Origin: an uncultured Porphyromonadaceae bacterium
GTDB taxonomy: Bacteria; Bacteroidota; Bacteroidia; Bacteroidales; Muribaculaceae
DNA length: 64,000 nt
Direction of reading: 5' to 3'
Assembly: GCA_937892215.1 (NCBI GenBank)
Contig: CALAVE010000026.1
Location: forward strand, 3,246-67,245
In this document: piece by piece, positions 18,543 through 27,441 of the stretch
How positions within the stretch are numbered: position 1 is the first letter of the stretch
Layout: the number at the start of each line of letters is the position of its first letter
Notes under the pieces: model-generated
Seen by the model: only the letters and a program-made list of their open reading frames with translations
Databases searched by the model: none
What the model was told of the DNA's origin: nothing
Translations under genes and position numbers: made by a program

Positions 18543-19190
18543 TCAGATTAGGTTGAGGATTTCGTCGGGGTTGTGTATGATGTTCTGCGCATAATATTCC
18601 ACCAGCTCTTTTTCCGGTCGGAACCCCCATGTTACTCCGGCTGAATCTATGCAAGCGCGCCGCGCTGTTTCCATATCAACGCCGGAATCGCCCACATAGA
18701 GCACTTCGCTCTTGGGAACCTTGGCCTTGGCCAGAATGCTGAATACGATGGAAGGGTCGGGCTTGGCGTTGACGCCGTCCTTCTGTCCTTCGATGGCGAC
18801 AAAGTTGATATTGCCGAAGAAGTGCTCGATGATACGCTCAACCGCTTTCTGGTACTTGTTAGAGGCGACGGCGAGTTTCACATTCTGCTCGCGCAGGGTG
18901 ATGAGCAGTTCCTCGATGCCGCTATAGGGCTTGGTGAAATCGGTGTTATGCTCGTCGTAATAGACCATGAAGTCCTTGAGGACTTTTTCCACGGTTTCGC
19001 TGTTTCGGTAGTCCTCTGGTAGTACACGATTGATTAGTTTCCGCACACCGTTACCCACGAAAAAGCGGTAAGCCGCCATGGTGTGGGTGGCGAATCCGTT
19101 CATTTCCAGCGCATAGTTGGCCGCATGACCCAGGTCCTCAATGGTGTTGAGCAGGGTGCCGTCCAAGTCAAAAATCACGAGTTTCTTCAT
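18543..19190 (-). CDS. HAD-family phosphatase, phosphoglycolate phosphatase-like
   Basis: A 215-residue haloacid dehalogenase-superfamily hydrolase. Motif I is VIFDLDGTLLNT at residues 4-15 with the Asp nucleophile. Motif II is the Ser/Thr region around VKLAVASNK, motif III is the Lys in QKDGVNAKPDPS, and motif IV is VLYVGDSGVDMETARRA. A helical cap lies between residues 16 and 90, as in subfamily IA enzymes such as Gph. The substrate is probably a small phosphorylated metabolite such as 2-phosphoglycolate. A -7-like TAAATTTG on the minus strand at 19222-19229 could be its promoter. Confidence 0.85.
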   Translation of the reverse strand: MKKLVIFDLDGTLLNTIEDLGHAANYALEMNGFATHTMAAYRFFVGNGVRKLINRVLPEDYRNSETVEKVLKDFMVYYDEHNTDFTKPYSGIEELLITLREQNVKLAVASNKYQKAVERIIEHFFGNINFVAIEGQKDGVNAKPDPSIVFSILAKAKVPKSEVLYVGDSGVDMETARRACIDSAGVTWGFRPEKELVEYYAQNIIHNPDEILNLI

Positions 19191-19380
19191 ATCAGTTTCA
19201 GAACGAAATGTGTTGAGAGTGCAAATTTAATGAAAAGTTTCGATGTGGGCAGAGATTTGCGGTCATGAATTTGGTAAAAACATTACGTTTCTATTCGGGC
19301 TCTACCCGATTCTATTTGGGCTTTAACTGGATGAGGAGGTTAGCGCTTTATGTGGAGGGGATGAGGGTGTGGTGAGGGGG

Positions 19381-21708
19381 TTAGAAGGGGTATCCGACTG
19401 AGAAGTGGAAGGCGGCGTCGCGCTTGAAATTAGGGTGTACGAGAGGCCAGGTTTCCTGTCCTGATGCAGGGTTATGTGCTTTCATGCCCATGTCGAGACG
19501 AAGCAGGAAGTAGTTGAAATCGAGTCTGATCCCGATGCCGTAGGCTGCGGCGAGTTGTTTGTAGAACTTGCCGAACTCGAACTTTCCGCCGGGTTGGTCC
19601 TCGTAATCGCGAATGGTCCAGATGTTACCTGCGTCGATAAAGGCAGCCATCTCTATGACCCAGAAGAGTTTTGCCCGGAATTCGACGTTGGCATCGAGTC
19701 GGATGTCACCGCACTGGTAGATGAATCTGGTCTGCGAATTCTCGGAGTTGTAGCTGCCAGGCCCCAGTGTTCGGACGCCCCAGCCTCGGACGCTGTTGGC
19801 CCCACCGGCATAGAATCGTTTCTCGAATGGTATTACCTCAGAGTTGCCGTAGGGTACGGCGGCCCCGGCACCCAGATGGAAAGCGATAGAGGTGCGATCG
19901 CTAAATCGGTGCGTGAAAGCGAAATCGGCCATAGCCTTGAAATACTGAGAATATCGGATTCCGAAGATCTTGTATGAGTCGTTTTCGTTGCGTTTCTGGC
20001 CAAAGATTTTGGAGCCTGCGTAGAGAAGGTTTCCGGCAGTTTCGGCGGAGGCACGGATGGTGTAGATATTAGGCTGGAATTTTGTTCCCAGAATAGCAGA
20101 AGACTGTTTGTTAGTGTGATAGAAAGAGTAACCCAATCGCATGATGAAGTGGTCCTCGTAGGAGTAGAGCAGCAGAGGATTGGTTATTTTCTTGCGGAAA
20201 TCTTCCTTGAACTCAGGAAGATAGACGTAGTTGAGGTCGATGAGATTGAAAGTGTGCCTATTTTGGAGTCCGCGTTCCCTCCAGACGTATTTCCAACCGG
20301 CACCTGCGATGATGCGGGTGTAGTCAGGGCGACGCTGGTAACTGAAAGTGGTGTTGAGCTCGGTGGAAGCCTGAATACTCCGCTTGAATTTCTCGGTGAG
20401 AAAAGGAGCCTTGAACATAGGGAATTTAATACCTATTTCGGCGGCATATTCAGAGTAATGGTCGTTGATGAAACCGCTGAGGTCTCCGCTAAGACTTTCG
20501 TATGATACCTTGGCCTTGGCATTGAGCGTCTCGGCCCCGTTGAAGATGTCGCGGTGCTGGTAGTCGAGTCCGACCCCGAAACCCAGGTCACCTTCGCTGT
20601 TAGTACCTTCGAGAGAGAGACTTACGGACTGAGACTTGTCGCGCGACAGAAGAATCCATGTGTCCACCATGGGCATACCGTTAATTTCCCCGGCCGGCTG
20701 TATTTCGATGCTGACGAATCGAAGAATGTCGAGCCGTCCGAAAGCCTGATATGTTCGGTTGACGTCTTCGGCTTTATAGAGTTCTCCCGGCTTTATGAAG
20801 CAGCATTCTTCGAGGACTCTCTGTCGGAGGTACTTTTCGGCCCCGTAGAAAATGCGGTAGCCGTTGTGTGAGACAGTGTCGGTGGCGAAGTAGTTGCCGT
20901 CGTGCATGAGCACGGGGTCATAGTTAGTGACAAAGGTTACGTTTCGCACCATGAACGGTTTCTCCATATCGAAACTCAGAGCAGTGCTGTTGTCACGTCG
21001 GAGGTCAACGGTGGCAAGAGTGAGGTCAACGTCGTAGGAGTTGGCTGCGGTGTCGGCAAAGAATGTGATATTCTCCTTGGTGAATGCGAAGTAGCCTTGG
21101 TTTCGCAAGTTCTCAGTAACTTGCGTGCGCCATTTGTCGAGGTTGTTATGGTTGAAGATGTCTCCGGCCTTGATGGGGAAGTGCAGGGAGTCGGCAAGAA
21201 TCTTTTTTCGCAGAGTGTCGTTAGGGATGTTGTAACTTATGGAGCGGACGATGTATGGCCTGCCCAACGTGATATCGTAGGTTACCCGGGCTTTCTTCTT
21301 GGCGGAATCGAGAGAGACGTCGGTTGTGACCTTGTTTTTCATGTATCCGCGGTTGCTTACGGCGAGATTGAGCTGATGAGCACTGGCGACGGTGAGCGCG
21401 GAGTCGAAGATTACGGGAGCCGCTCCGATTTTCTGAATCCACCGGTTGAACCGCGAAGTGGTGTCTTTGCCGGAGAGATTATAAATGGCGAGCTGGAGTT
21501 TGAGCCCCCCGAGAACTTTGTGGTTCTCGTTCTGTCGGAGATATCCGGAGAGATTGCTCTTGTCGAAATCGGGTGCTTTGTCGGCATCGGTAACGTTGAT
21601 TCGTACGCGGTCGAGCAGATATTGACCTTGCGGGACATGCTTGGTGTAGCTGCACGAAGAGAGCGCAACCGCAGCGGAGCAAACCGCCAGGAGGCAAGCC
21701 ACTTTCAT
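19381..21708 (-). CDS. tamL: TamL-type outer-membrane assembly lipoprotein (BamA/TamA family)
   Basis: An outer-membrane beta-barrel of the BamA/TamA superfamily (775-783 residues). The N-terminus is a lipoprotein signal ending ALSSCSYTKH, which distinguishes Bacteroidota TamL from proteobacterial TamA. POTRA-like segments occupy roughly residues 35-350. The C-terminal half is a 16-strand-type barrel with FYAGGANSVRGWG near 650 (the conserved VRGF/W motif) and a final aromatic residue. It probably works with a TamB-like protein in envelope assembly. An upstream ATG at 21732 is possible, but the promoter -7 box at 21743-21750 leaves almost no leader for it, so the Met at 21708 is preferred. 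Confidence 0.88.
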   Translation of the reverse strand: MKVACLLAVCSAAVALSSCSYTKHVPQGQYLLDRVRINVTDADKAPDFDKSNLSGYLRQNENHKVLGGLKLQLAIYNLSGKDTTSRFNRWIQKIGAAPVIFDSALTVASAHQLNLAVSNRGYMKNKVTTDVSLDSAKKKARVTYDITLGRPYIVRSISYNIPNDTLRKKILADSLHFPIKAGDIFNHNNLDKWRTQVTENLRNQGYFAFTKENITFFADTAANSYDVDLTLATVDLRRDNSTALSFDMEKPFMVRNVTFVTNYDPVLMHDGNYFATDTVSHNGYRIFYGAEKYLRQRVLEECCFIKPGELYKAEDVNRTYQAFGRLDILRFVSIEIQPAGEINGMPMVDTWILLSRDKSQSVSLSLEGTNSEGDLGFGVGLDYQHRDIFNGAETLNAKAKVSYESLSGDLSGFINDHYSEYAAEIGIKFPMFKAPFLTEKFKRSIQASTELNTTFSYQRRPDYTRIIAGAGWKYVWRERGLQNRHTFNLIDLNYVYLPEFKEDFRKKITNPLLLYSYEDHFIMRLGYSFYHTNKQSSAILGTKFQPNIYTIRASAETAGNLLYAGSKIFGQKRNENDSYKIFGIRYSQYFKAMADFAFTHRFSDRTSIAFHLGAGAAVPYGNSEVIPFEKRFYAGGANSVRGWGVRTLGPGSYNSENSQTRFIYQCGDIRLDANVEFRAKLFWVIEMAAFIDAGNIWTIRDYEDQPGGKFEFGKFYKQLAAAYGIGIRLDFNYFLLRLDMGMKAHNPASGQETWPLVHPNFKRDAAFHFSVGYPF

Positions 21709-21742
21709 ATAATGGAACCAGCGATGTTTCATAATCTCAGCA

Positions 21743-21774
21743 CAAAGGTAGTGTAAACAAAGCGCAAAAGCAAA
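21743..21774 (-). promoter_or_regulatory. Promoter of tamL
   Basis: On the minus strand, TACCTTTG (21743-21750) is the -7 element. TTTG (21771-21774) is the -33 element, 20 bases away. The match to the Bacteroidota consensus is nearly ideal. Confidence 0.75.
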
Positions 21775-21933
21775 ATTTTTTTGAAAATGCTATGTTATTC
21801 GCATGAGAGTGTGCCAGTGGGCAAAAGGGTGGTTTTAAGGAGTGTAGGTTGCCGGGCGAGAGGCTCGAAAAAAGCGATGAATGTCGTGCGAGAGCAGAGA
21901 TGAAGAGGGGAGTGAGGTGTGGAGAAAATGGCA

Positions 21934-21964
21934 TTGACAAGTGGGCTCAGAAGCAGTAATTTTG
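21934..21964 (+). promoter_or_regulatory. Orphan plus-strand promoter
   Basis: TTGAC at 21934 and TAATTTTG at 21957-21964 are 20 bases apart, a full consensus match. Transcription would start near 21971, about 180 bases before the first convincing start codon downstream. Either the coiled-coil gene has a long alternative leader or a short RNA is made here. Confidence 0.6.
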
Positions 21965-22100
21965 CACTGTGGAAGCGATAATATCAAATCCGAACGTTAC
22001 TGAGACAAGAGTTCATTGACATGATGGTGAGAAAGAGGTGATTTTCATGGTTATATCGAGATTCACGGTAAGAAAATGGCTGAGGAAAAAAGAGCGTGGA

Positions 22101-22132
22101 TTTGCGTATGTGCTGAAAAATTGTTACTTTTG
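22101..22132 (+). promoter_or_regulatory. Promoter of the coiled-coil/zapA unit
   Basis: TTTG (22101-22104) and TACTTTTG (22125-22132) are separated by 20 bases. The predicted start near 22139 is about 11 bases before the ATG at 22150. Confidence 0.75.
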
Positions 22133-22149
22133 TAAAATTTTGGATTATT

Positions 22150-22443
22150 ATGGCATCTGATTTGCGAGACACGCTGGAGCGGATAAGGAATAAAAGCTCG
22201 GTTCTGCTGGAGAAATACAATACCTTGCAGGACGAGCGTAATGGTCTGGCAGAAAGGATAGAGGAGTTGCAAAACGAGATCATCGCGTTGCGAAAAGAGA
22301 ATGAGCGACTGAAGCAAGACGGTGAGTATCTGAAGATGGCGCGAAGCATAGCGCCCGACAGAGAGCAAGTGGAGCAATACCGAGCTGTGATAAACAAATT
22401 AGTGCGGGACATTGACAAGAGCATCGCTCAACTAAACGAATGA
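22150..22443 (+). CDS. Small coiled-coil protein beside zapA, ZapB-like
   Basis: A 97-residue acidic protein made almost entirely of a heptad coiled coil from about 10 to 65 (LEKYNTLQDERNGLAERIEE, LQNEIIALRKENERL). It ends in a second short helix (YRAVINKLVRDIDKSIAQL). It lies 4 bases before zapA, the arrangement expected of a division-ring partner. It resembles ZapB in size and composition, but coiled coils are easily confused, so the functional link is inference from position. Confidence 0.7.
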   Translation: MASDLRDTLERIRNKSSVLLEKYNTLQDERNGLAERIEELQNEIIALRKENERLKQDGEYLKMARSIAPDREQVEQYRAVINKLVRDIDKSIAQLNE

Positions 22444-22447
22444 TGCT

Positions 22448-22744
22448 ATGGCAAAGGAAAATAAAATAAAGATTTGGATACATATCGCAGAACTTAAACC
22501 ACTGGAGCTCAGTGTGGATCCAAAGGACGAGCCACTATTCAGAAACGCAGAGAAGAATGTGAACAATCTGTGGGAGAAGTGGATGCGTTCGTTCGGTTCG
22601 AGCCGCTCGAGTGAAGAAGTGATGGCGATGGTGGCATTCCAGTTCGCTCGCCTTTATTTGCAGAGCTATGAAGACAATGCGTCTGTGAATAAGTTGCTTG
22701 CGGCGTTTGAGCAGCGGCTCGACGAAATAGTAATCAAAGTTTGA
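22448..22744 (+). CDS. zapA: Cell division protein ZapA
   Basis: A 98-residue protein matching the ZapA family. It starts with a beta-rich segment (KIKIWIHIAELKPLELSV), followed by the helix EPLFRNAEKNVNNLWEKW. The C-terminal coiled-coil helix (EVMAMVAFQFARLYLQSYED) gives tetramers that cross-link FtsZ protofilaments. Its length is close to the usual 100 residues. It follows the small coiled-coil gene by 4 bases and precedes a structured intergenic region and rny. Confidence 0.85.
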   Translation: MAKENKIKIWIHIAELKPLELSVDPKDEPLFRNAEKNVNNLWEKWMRSFGSSRSSEEVMAMVAFQFARLYLQSYEDNASVNKLLAAFEQRLDEIVIKV

Positions 22745-22761
22745 CTCTAAGTGAGTTGGGT

Positions 22762-22782
22762 TAACTGTGTGACAAACAGTTA
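22762..22782 (+). terminator. Short hairpin after zapA
   Basis: TAACTGT (22762-22768) pairs with ACAGTTA (22776-22782) around a 7-base loop, followed by GTTTGG. It may end part of the zapA transcript or mark the 5' flank of the structured RNA candidate. The T tract is poor. Confidence 0.35.
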
Positions 22783-22784
22783 GT

Positions 22785-22912
22785 TTGGCTTGGGGGATAA
22801 CGGCGAGAAGAAAATTTAGGTTCCTGCACTACCGGACTTGTGTCGCGAGAGCTGACGTTTGTGGTTATGGGCTACGGCGTCGGGCAGCGAGAAAGGACGG
22901 CGGTGCATTTAG
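22785..22912 (+). ncRNA. ssrS: Candidate 6S-like structured RNA between zapA and rny
   Basis: The 200-base zapA-rny gap has no open frame but has a long-range stem. TGCACTACCG (22825-22834) pairs with CGGCGGTGCA (22898-22907), 9 of 10 with one wobble, enclosing about 63 G/C-rich bases with further pairing potential. 6S RNA is a single long irregular hairpin, and its gene lies next to zapA in many bacteria. The identification is positional plus structural; no conserved 6S bubble sequence could be confirmed by eye, and the exact ends are uncertain. A structured rny leader is the alternative. Confidence 0.4.
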
Positions 22913-22944
22913 TTTATATAAATTTAATTTTTTAACAAGACAAA

Positions 22945-24486
22945 ATGGAATATATAGGAATTATTGTAGCAGCAGTTGCGTCGCTTATAGTGGGCGCAGT
23001 TGCAACGCTGGTAGTGACTCGCCGAAACGCCAAGTCACGAGCGAATACTATTATCGAGAAGGCTCAACTGGAGGCCGAGGTTCTGAAGAACAATGAGGTA
23101 ATCAAAGGCAAAGAAGAAGGTCTGGCCATCAAGAGCGAGGCGGAGAAGCAGGCAAACGCCCGCTTGTCGAAGGTACAGTCGAGCGAAGCAAAGCTGAAGC
23201 AGCGCGAACTGCAACTGAATCAGCTTCAGGGCGAGTTGGCGCGGAAGAAGAATGAGACCGACAGTCTGAAGATAACCCTTGACAACCAGCTGAATGTGCT
23301 GGAAGACCGCAAGAAGGAAGTGGACAAGATGGAGCGTAGCGTTCGTGATACCTTGGAGCACGTGAGCGGCCTTTCGGCTGAGGAGGCGAAGGAGAAACTG
23401 GTGGAGTCGCTGAAAGATGAAGCCAAGACGGCCGCGGCATCGTATATCAACGACATTATGGACGACGCCAAGATGACTGCCACGAAGGAGGCGAAGCGCA
23501 TCATAGTGGAAACCATCCAGCGCGTGGCCACCGAGACAGCAATAGAGAATGCGGTGACAGTGTTCCACATTGAGAATGACGAGATAAAAGGTCGCATCAT
23601 AGGTCGTGAAGGCCGAAACATCAGGGCACTGGAAGCCGCAACAGGTATAGAAATCATAGTGGATGATACGCCAGAAGCGATAGTACTGAGCGGTTTTGAC
23701 CCGGTGCGCCGTGAGATAGCCCGCCTGGCACTGCATCAGCTGGTGAGTGACGGACGTATTCACCCGGCCCGCATAGAGGAAGTGGTGGCAAAGGTGCGCA
23801 AGCAGGTGGAAGAAGAGATCATAGAGACCGGCAAGCGCACGGCGATAGACCTGGGAATTCACGGACTGCATCCCGAGTTGATAAGGCTGATAGGCAAGAT
23901 GAAGTATCGCTCGAGCTACGGGCAGAACCTGCTGCAACATTCCCGCGAGACGGCCAACCTGTGTGCCACAATGGCGAGCGAACTGGGACTTAATCCCAAG
24001 AAGGCCCGTAGGGCAGGTTTGCTTCATGACATAGGCAAGGTGCCCGATGACGAGCCCGAACTGCCGCACGCATTGCTGGGAATGAAGTTGGCGGAGCAGT
24101 ACAAGGAGAAGCCCGATATTTGCAACGCGATAGGCGCTCACCACGACGAGTTGGAGGCCTCGAGCATGTATGCTCCGATAGTTCAAGTGTGTGACGCAAT
24201 CTCCGGTGCCCGTCCCGGAGCGCGCAGGGAGATAGTGGAAGCGTACATCAAGCGACTGAATGACTTGGAGCGACTGGCTCTTTCGTATCCCGGAGTGGTT
24301 AAGACCTATGCGATACAGGCCGGTAGAGAGTTGCGTGTGATAGTTGGTGCCGACAAGATAAGCGATGAAGAGACCGAGAAGCTGAGCAACGAGATAGCAC
24401 AGAAGATACAAGACGAGCTCACGTACCCGGGTCAGGTGCGCATAACAGTGATTCGTGAGACACGAGCTGTGAGTTACGCAAAATAA
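22945..24486 (+). CDS. rny: Ribonuclease Y
   Basis: A 513-residue membrane-anchored endoribonuclease that starts mRNA decay. One N-terminal transmembrane helix ([20 protein letters not shown]) is followed by a long coiled coil to about residue 195. A KH domain lies at about 212-275 ([19 protein letters not shown]), and an HD domain has [17 protein letters not shown] near 332, LLHDIGKV near 360 and AHHDE near 398. It matches family length and order. A promoter-like A/T tract (22910-22935) precedes it. It is followed after 15 bases by ricT, another RNA-processing factor. Confidence 0.95.
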   Translation: MEYIGIIVAAVASLIVGAVATLVVTRRNAKSRANTIIEKAQLEAEVLKNNEVIKGKEEGLAIKSEAEKQANARLSKVQSSEAKLKQRELQLNQLQGELARKKNETDSLKITLDNQLNVLEDRKKEVDKMERSVRDTLEHVSGLSAEEAKEKLVESLKDEAKTAAASYINDIMDDAKMTATKEAKRIIVETIQRVATETAIENAVTVFHIENDEIKGRIIGREGRNIRALEAATGIEIIVDDTPEAIVLSGFDPVRREIARLALHQLVSDGRIHPARIEEVVAKVRKQVEEEIIETGKRTAIDLGIHGLHPELIRLIGKMKYRSSYGQNLLQHSRETANLCATMASELGLNPKKARRAGLLHDIGKVPDDEPELPHALLGMKLAEQYKEKPDICNAIGAHHDELEASSMYAPIVQVCDAISGARPGARREIVEAYIKRLNDLERLALSYPGVVKTYAIQAGRELRVIVGADKISDEETEKLSNEIAQKIQDELTYPGQVRITVIRETRAVSYAK

Positions 24487-24501
24487 AATTCCGGCAGTGC
24501 G

Positions 24502-25857
24502 ATGAGCAACGAATTAGAGAAACAGACAGACAGCGCAGTTCAGCAGCCGGTGCCTCGAATGACAGAGGCCGGTGTGACTGACAGCTGTGTGAGGTGTGAA
24601 GGCGGTTGCTGCCAGGGAGAGACCGGATGCCGCAGCCGGAGCAATCTGCACAGTTACAACTGGCTGAGTGATGTGCCCGGCGGCTTCAACGAGAATGAGC
24701 TGGTGGAGGTTCATTTCAAGAACACCCGAAAGAGCTTCTACAGGAACTCGGCCCACTTACCGCTGAAGATAGGCGATGTGGTGGCGGTGGAGGCAAATCC
24801 AGGGCACGACGTGGGCACGGTGGCGATGCTAGGCCGGCTGGTGAAATTGCAGATGAAGCGAGCAAATCTGAGGCCGGACTTTGAATTGCTGCGAGTGTTC
24901 CGCAAGGCAAAAGAAAGCGACCTGCAGCGCTTTGCCGAGGCAAAGGCGAAAGAGGTGGACACCATGATACGCTCTCGCAAGATAGCGGTGGATTTGGGCC
25001 TGAAGATGAAGATAGGCGACGTGGAGTATCAGGGCGATGGAAACAAAGCGATATTCTACTACATAGCCGATGAGCGCGTGGATTTCAGACAGCTGATTAA
25101 AGTGCTGGCCGAGGTGTTCAAGATAAGAGTGGAGATGAAGCAGATAGGCGCCCGCCAGGAGGCAGGGCGGATAGGCGGCATAGGTCCGTGCGGCCGTCCG
25201 CTGTGCTGCGCGAGCTGGATGACCAACTTTGTGTCGGTAGCGACGAACGCGGCACGATACCAGGATATCTCGCTCAATCCACAGAAACTGGCCGGGCAGT
25301 GCGCCAAGCTGAAATGCTGCATGAACTTTGAGGTGGACTCGTATGTGGAGGTAAGCAAGAAGTTGCCGCCTCGCGATGTACCCCTTGAGACGATGGACGG
25401 GACATACTACCACTTTAAGACCGATATCATTAAGCAAGAGATGACTTACTCAACGGACAAGCGTGTGCCGGCAAATCTGGTGGTGCTGAGTCCGATACGC
25501 GTGTATGAAGTGATAGAGATGAACCGCGCAGGAGAGAAGCCGGAGAAGTTACTTCCAGACGCGGGCGTGCGAGCGAAAGAGCACAAGGCCTTCGGGGACA
25601 TACTTGGTCAGGATGCGATTAACAGGTTCGACAAAAAGAAGAAGAAAAAGAACAAGAAGCCCCAGGCGAAGAAGGCGGTGCCGCAGCGAGACGACAAGAC
25701 AGTTGCTCCAGCCGAATCGAAGCGTCCCGAAGCGCAAGAGCGGAAGCATGGTAGTAACGGAAAGCGGAACCGCGGTCGCAGAGATAACAACCGAGATCGC
25801 AACAATGATAACCGAAACGCAAAAAATACGGAAACGCCGAAGCCGCAGGGAAACTGA
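24502..25857 (+). CDS. ricT: PSP1-domain protein RicT (YaaT-like)
   Basis: A 451-residue cytosolic protein of the PSP1/RicT family. The N-terminal Cys cluster CVRCEGGCCQGETGC and the core GIGPCGRPLCCASWM with GQCAKLKCCMNFE supply cysteines that in Bacillus RicT help bind Fe-S clusters in the RicAFT complex, an RNase Y accessory factor. That fits the position right after rny. The stage 0 sporulation name often given to this family is historical. The C-terminal 90 residues are a low-complexity Lys/Arg/Asn-rich tail (KKKKKKNKKPQAKK, later RNRGRRDNNRDRNND), probably RNA-binding. Confidence 0.88.
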   Translation: MSNELEKQTDSAVQQPVPRMTEAGVTDSCVRCEGGCCQGETGCRSRSNLHSYNWLSDVPGGFNENELVEVHFKNTRKSFYRNSAHLPLKIGDVVAVEANPGHDVGTVAMLGRLVKLQMKRANLRPDFELLRVFRKAKESDLQRFAEAKAKEVDTMIRSRKIAVDLGLKMKIGDVEYQGDGNKAIFYYIADERVDFRQLIKVLAEVFKIRVEMKQIGARQEAGRIGGIGPCGRPLCCASWMTNFVSVATNAARYQDISLNPQKLAGQCAKLKCCMNFEVDSYVEVSKKLPPRDVPLETMDGTYYHFKTDIIKQEMTYSTDKRVPANLVVLSPIRVYEVIEMNRAGEKPEKLLPDAGVRAKEHKAFGDILGQDAINRFDKKKKKKNKKPQAKKAVPQRDDKTVAPAESKRPEAQERKHGSNGKRNRGRRDNNRDRNNDNRNAKNTETPKPQGN

Positions 25858-25858
25858 A

Positions 25859-26338
25859 ATGGCGCGGCGGGCATTCTGGGGCGTGCTGGTGATGGTGTTG
25901 CTGAGCCTAACAGGCTGTGACGCGGAGCACGTGGTGTATAGCAGTTTTAAGCAACTGCCTGAGGATGGCTGGCAGCGAAAAATGGCGCTTCACTATACTT
26001 GCGAAACGACCGATTCGGTGCAACGAGCAGACGTGACGGTGAGCGTGCGACATGACGCAAGTTATGCCTACAGGACGCTTGAATTGGTGGTGGATATGAT
26101 AAGTGAAACCGGCAAGGTGGAGCGACGGAATGTGAGTATTCCAGTAACTGATGAATACGGAAACTGGACAGGCTCGGGGTTCGGCGCTCTATATCACACA
26201 GAAGCGAAGGTGGCTCGCGACATATCACCCGAAGCGTCCCTGAAGGTGGTGGTGTGGCAAGCGATGTGCGAAGGCGACACCCTGAAAGGGATTTCGGAAA
26301 TCGGTGTGAAGATTACGGAAAGCGGACGCGAAAAGTAG
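25859..26338 (+). CDS. gldH: GldH-family lipoprotein
   Basis: A 159-residue lipoprotein with a signal ending LLSLTGCDAEHVV, starting one base after the ricT stop. The mature part (VVYSSFKQLPEDGWQ, TVSVRHDASYAYRTLELVVD, VSIPVTDEYGNWTGSGFGAL) matches GldH, first described for gliding motility in Flavobacterium but retained in non-gliding Bacteroidales. The ricT-gldH order is common in the phylum. The role in non-motile gut species is unclear. A longer upstream reading frame overlapping ricT exists but lacks the signal peptide. Confidence 0.85.
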   Translation: MARRAFWGVLVMVLLSLTGCDAEHVVYSSFKQLPEDGWQRKMALHYTCETTDSVQRADVTVSVRHDASYAYRTLELVVDMISETGKVERRNVSIPVTDEYGNWTGSGFGALYHTEAKVARDISPEASLKVVVWQAMCEGDTLKGISEIGVKITESGREK

Positions 26339-26357
26339 AAAGAGATTTAAGAAGAAA

Positions 26358-26999
26358 GTGGAAACATTTGAATTCATATTAGAGATAGTGGCCACGGTGT
26401 TCTATGCGATAAGCGGCGTGAGACTGGCGGCGGTGAAGAACTTTGACTGGTTCGGCGCCTATACGATAGGTTTCATAACGGCGATAGGCGGCGGAACGAT
26501 GCGTGACGTGTTTCTGGGAGTGAATCCATTCTGGATGCTAAACCCGTGGTATGCGGTGGCAACTGTTGGCGGCCTGATAGTGGTGATAATGTTCAAGAAA
26601 TACCTTGTGAAAATAGAGGGGACGTTCTACATTTTTGACGCCTTCGGGTTGGCGCTGTTTGTGGATGTGGGTATCTACAAGACACTGATGATGGGTTATC
26701 CGATGTGGGTGGCCATAATCATGGGGACGATAACCGGCGCGATGGGCGGCGTGCTACGCGACATATTCATCAACGAAGTGCCACTGGTTTTCCGCAAGGA
26801 GATTTACGCTACGGTGTGCATAGCAGGCGGTGTTCTATACTGGCTATGCGGGGTGCTGGGCGGTTCGAGCGTGACGCAGCAGATGGCGTGTGCGTTGCTG
26901 GTGATACTGGTACGCTTCTACGCCGTGAAGCATAACTGGTCGATGCCAGGGATAAAGATACAGAAGCCAATTAAAAACGAATACGATGAAACTGAATAA
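26358..26999 (+). CDS. TRIC-type cation channel family protein (UPF0126)
   Basis: A 213-residue membrane protein with seven predicted helices made of two related halves. The paired signatures are ITAIGGGTMRDVFLG near 46 and TGAMGGVLRDIFIN near 132, each Gly-rich with RD, the hallmark of UPF0126/TRIC channels, which form trimers conducting K+. The start is GTG at 26358, the start that gives the family-like N-terminus ETFEFILEIVATVFYAISG. It overlaps gtrA by 14 bases at its end, so the two are translationally linked. Confidence 0.87.
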   Translation: METFEFILEIVATVFYAISGVRLAAVKNFDWFGAYTIGFITAIGGGTMRDVFLGVNPFWMLNPWYAVATVGGLIVVIMFKKYLVKIEGTFYIFDAFGLALFVDVGIYKTLMMGYPMWVAIIMGTITGAMGGVLRDIFINEVPLVFRKEIYATVCIAGGVLYWLCGVLGGSSVTQQMACALLVILVRFYAVKHNWSMPGIKIQKPIKNEYDETE

Positions 27000-27441
27000 G
27001 AGTGAGATAATGAAAACCGGCATTCAGTTGCTGAAGTACGGTGTGATAGGAATGAGCAACACGATTATCACGCTGGCGACGTTCTACCTGATGAATACAG
27101 GGCTTGGCATAGCCTACGGAATCTCGAACGTGGTGGGCTATGTGCTGGGCGTGATAAACAGTTTTATCTGGAACCGTAACTGGGTGTTCAAAACACACGG
27201 TACTCTAAAGCGCGACTTGTCGCTGTTCGTTGCCGGCTTCTTGTTGTGCCTGACTTTACAGTTGATGGTGAGTTGGGTGCTGCTTGAGGGATTCGGTTGG
27301 AAGAATCTTGCTGATGATGTGATACCGTTCTTGCCGATGAAACATGCCGGGCAAAACATAGTGATGGTGATAGCGATGGTGTTCTATACGATAGCGAACT
27401 ATGTGTTCAACCGGATGGTGACGTTTAAGGGAAGCGAGTAG
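26986..27441 (+). CDS. GtrA-family membrane protein
   Basis: A 151-residue protein with four predicted helices. LLKYGVIGMSNTIITLATFY and GYVLGVINSFIWNRNWVFK match the GtrA family, whose members help move or modify lipid-linked sugars for O-antigen, teichoic acid or arabinogalactan decoration. No partner glucosyltransferase is adjacent. The start overlaps the upstream channel gene by 14 bases. The start codon at 26986 is preferred; an internal Met at 27010 (MKTGIQLL) is a close alternative. Confidence 0.85.
   Translation: MKLNKSEIMKTGIQLLKYGVIGMSNTIITLATFYLMNTGLGIAYGISNVVGYVLGVINSFIWNRNWVFKTHGTLKRDLSLFVAGFLLCLTLQLMVSWVLLEGFGWKNLADDVIPFLPMKHAGQNIVMVIAMVFYTIANYVFNRMVTFKGSE

Larger units (their letters stand above)
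21733..22149. other. Divergent intergenic region between tamL and the coiled-coil/zapA genes
   Basis: This 417-base gap holds the tamL promoter, an orphan plus-strand promoter at 21934-21964 and the promoter of the coiled-coil gene at 22101-22132. Between the last two there is no convincing gene. A 37-codon open frame (22047-22160) runs through the second promoter and into the next gene's start; it has no recognisable similarity. Confidence 0.6.

Noticed and set aside
23035..24411. Long antisense reading frame (458 codons) opposite rny
   Set aside because: It lies fully inside ribonuclease Y; the translation is Leu/His/Gln-rich noise without motifs.
24502..25857. Reading ricT as a sporulation gene
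   Set aside because: The stage 0 sporulation label is historical; context is RNase Y and the organism type does not sporulate.
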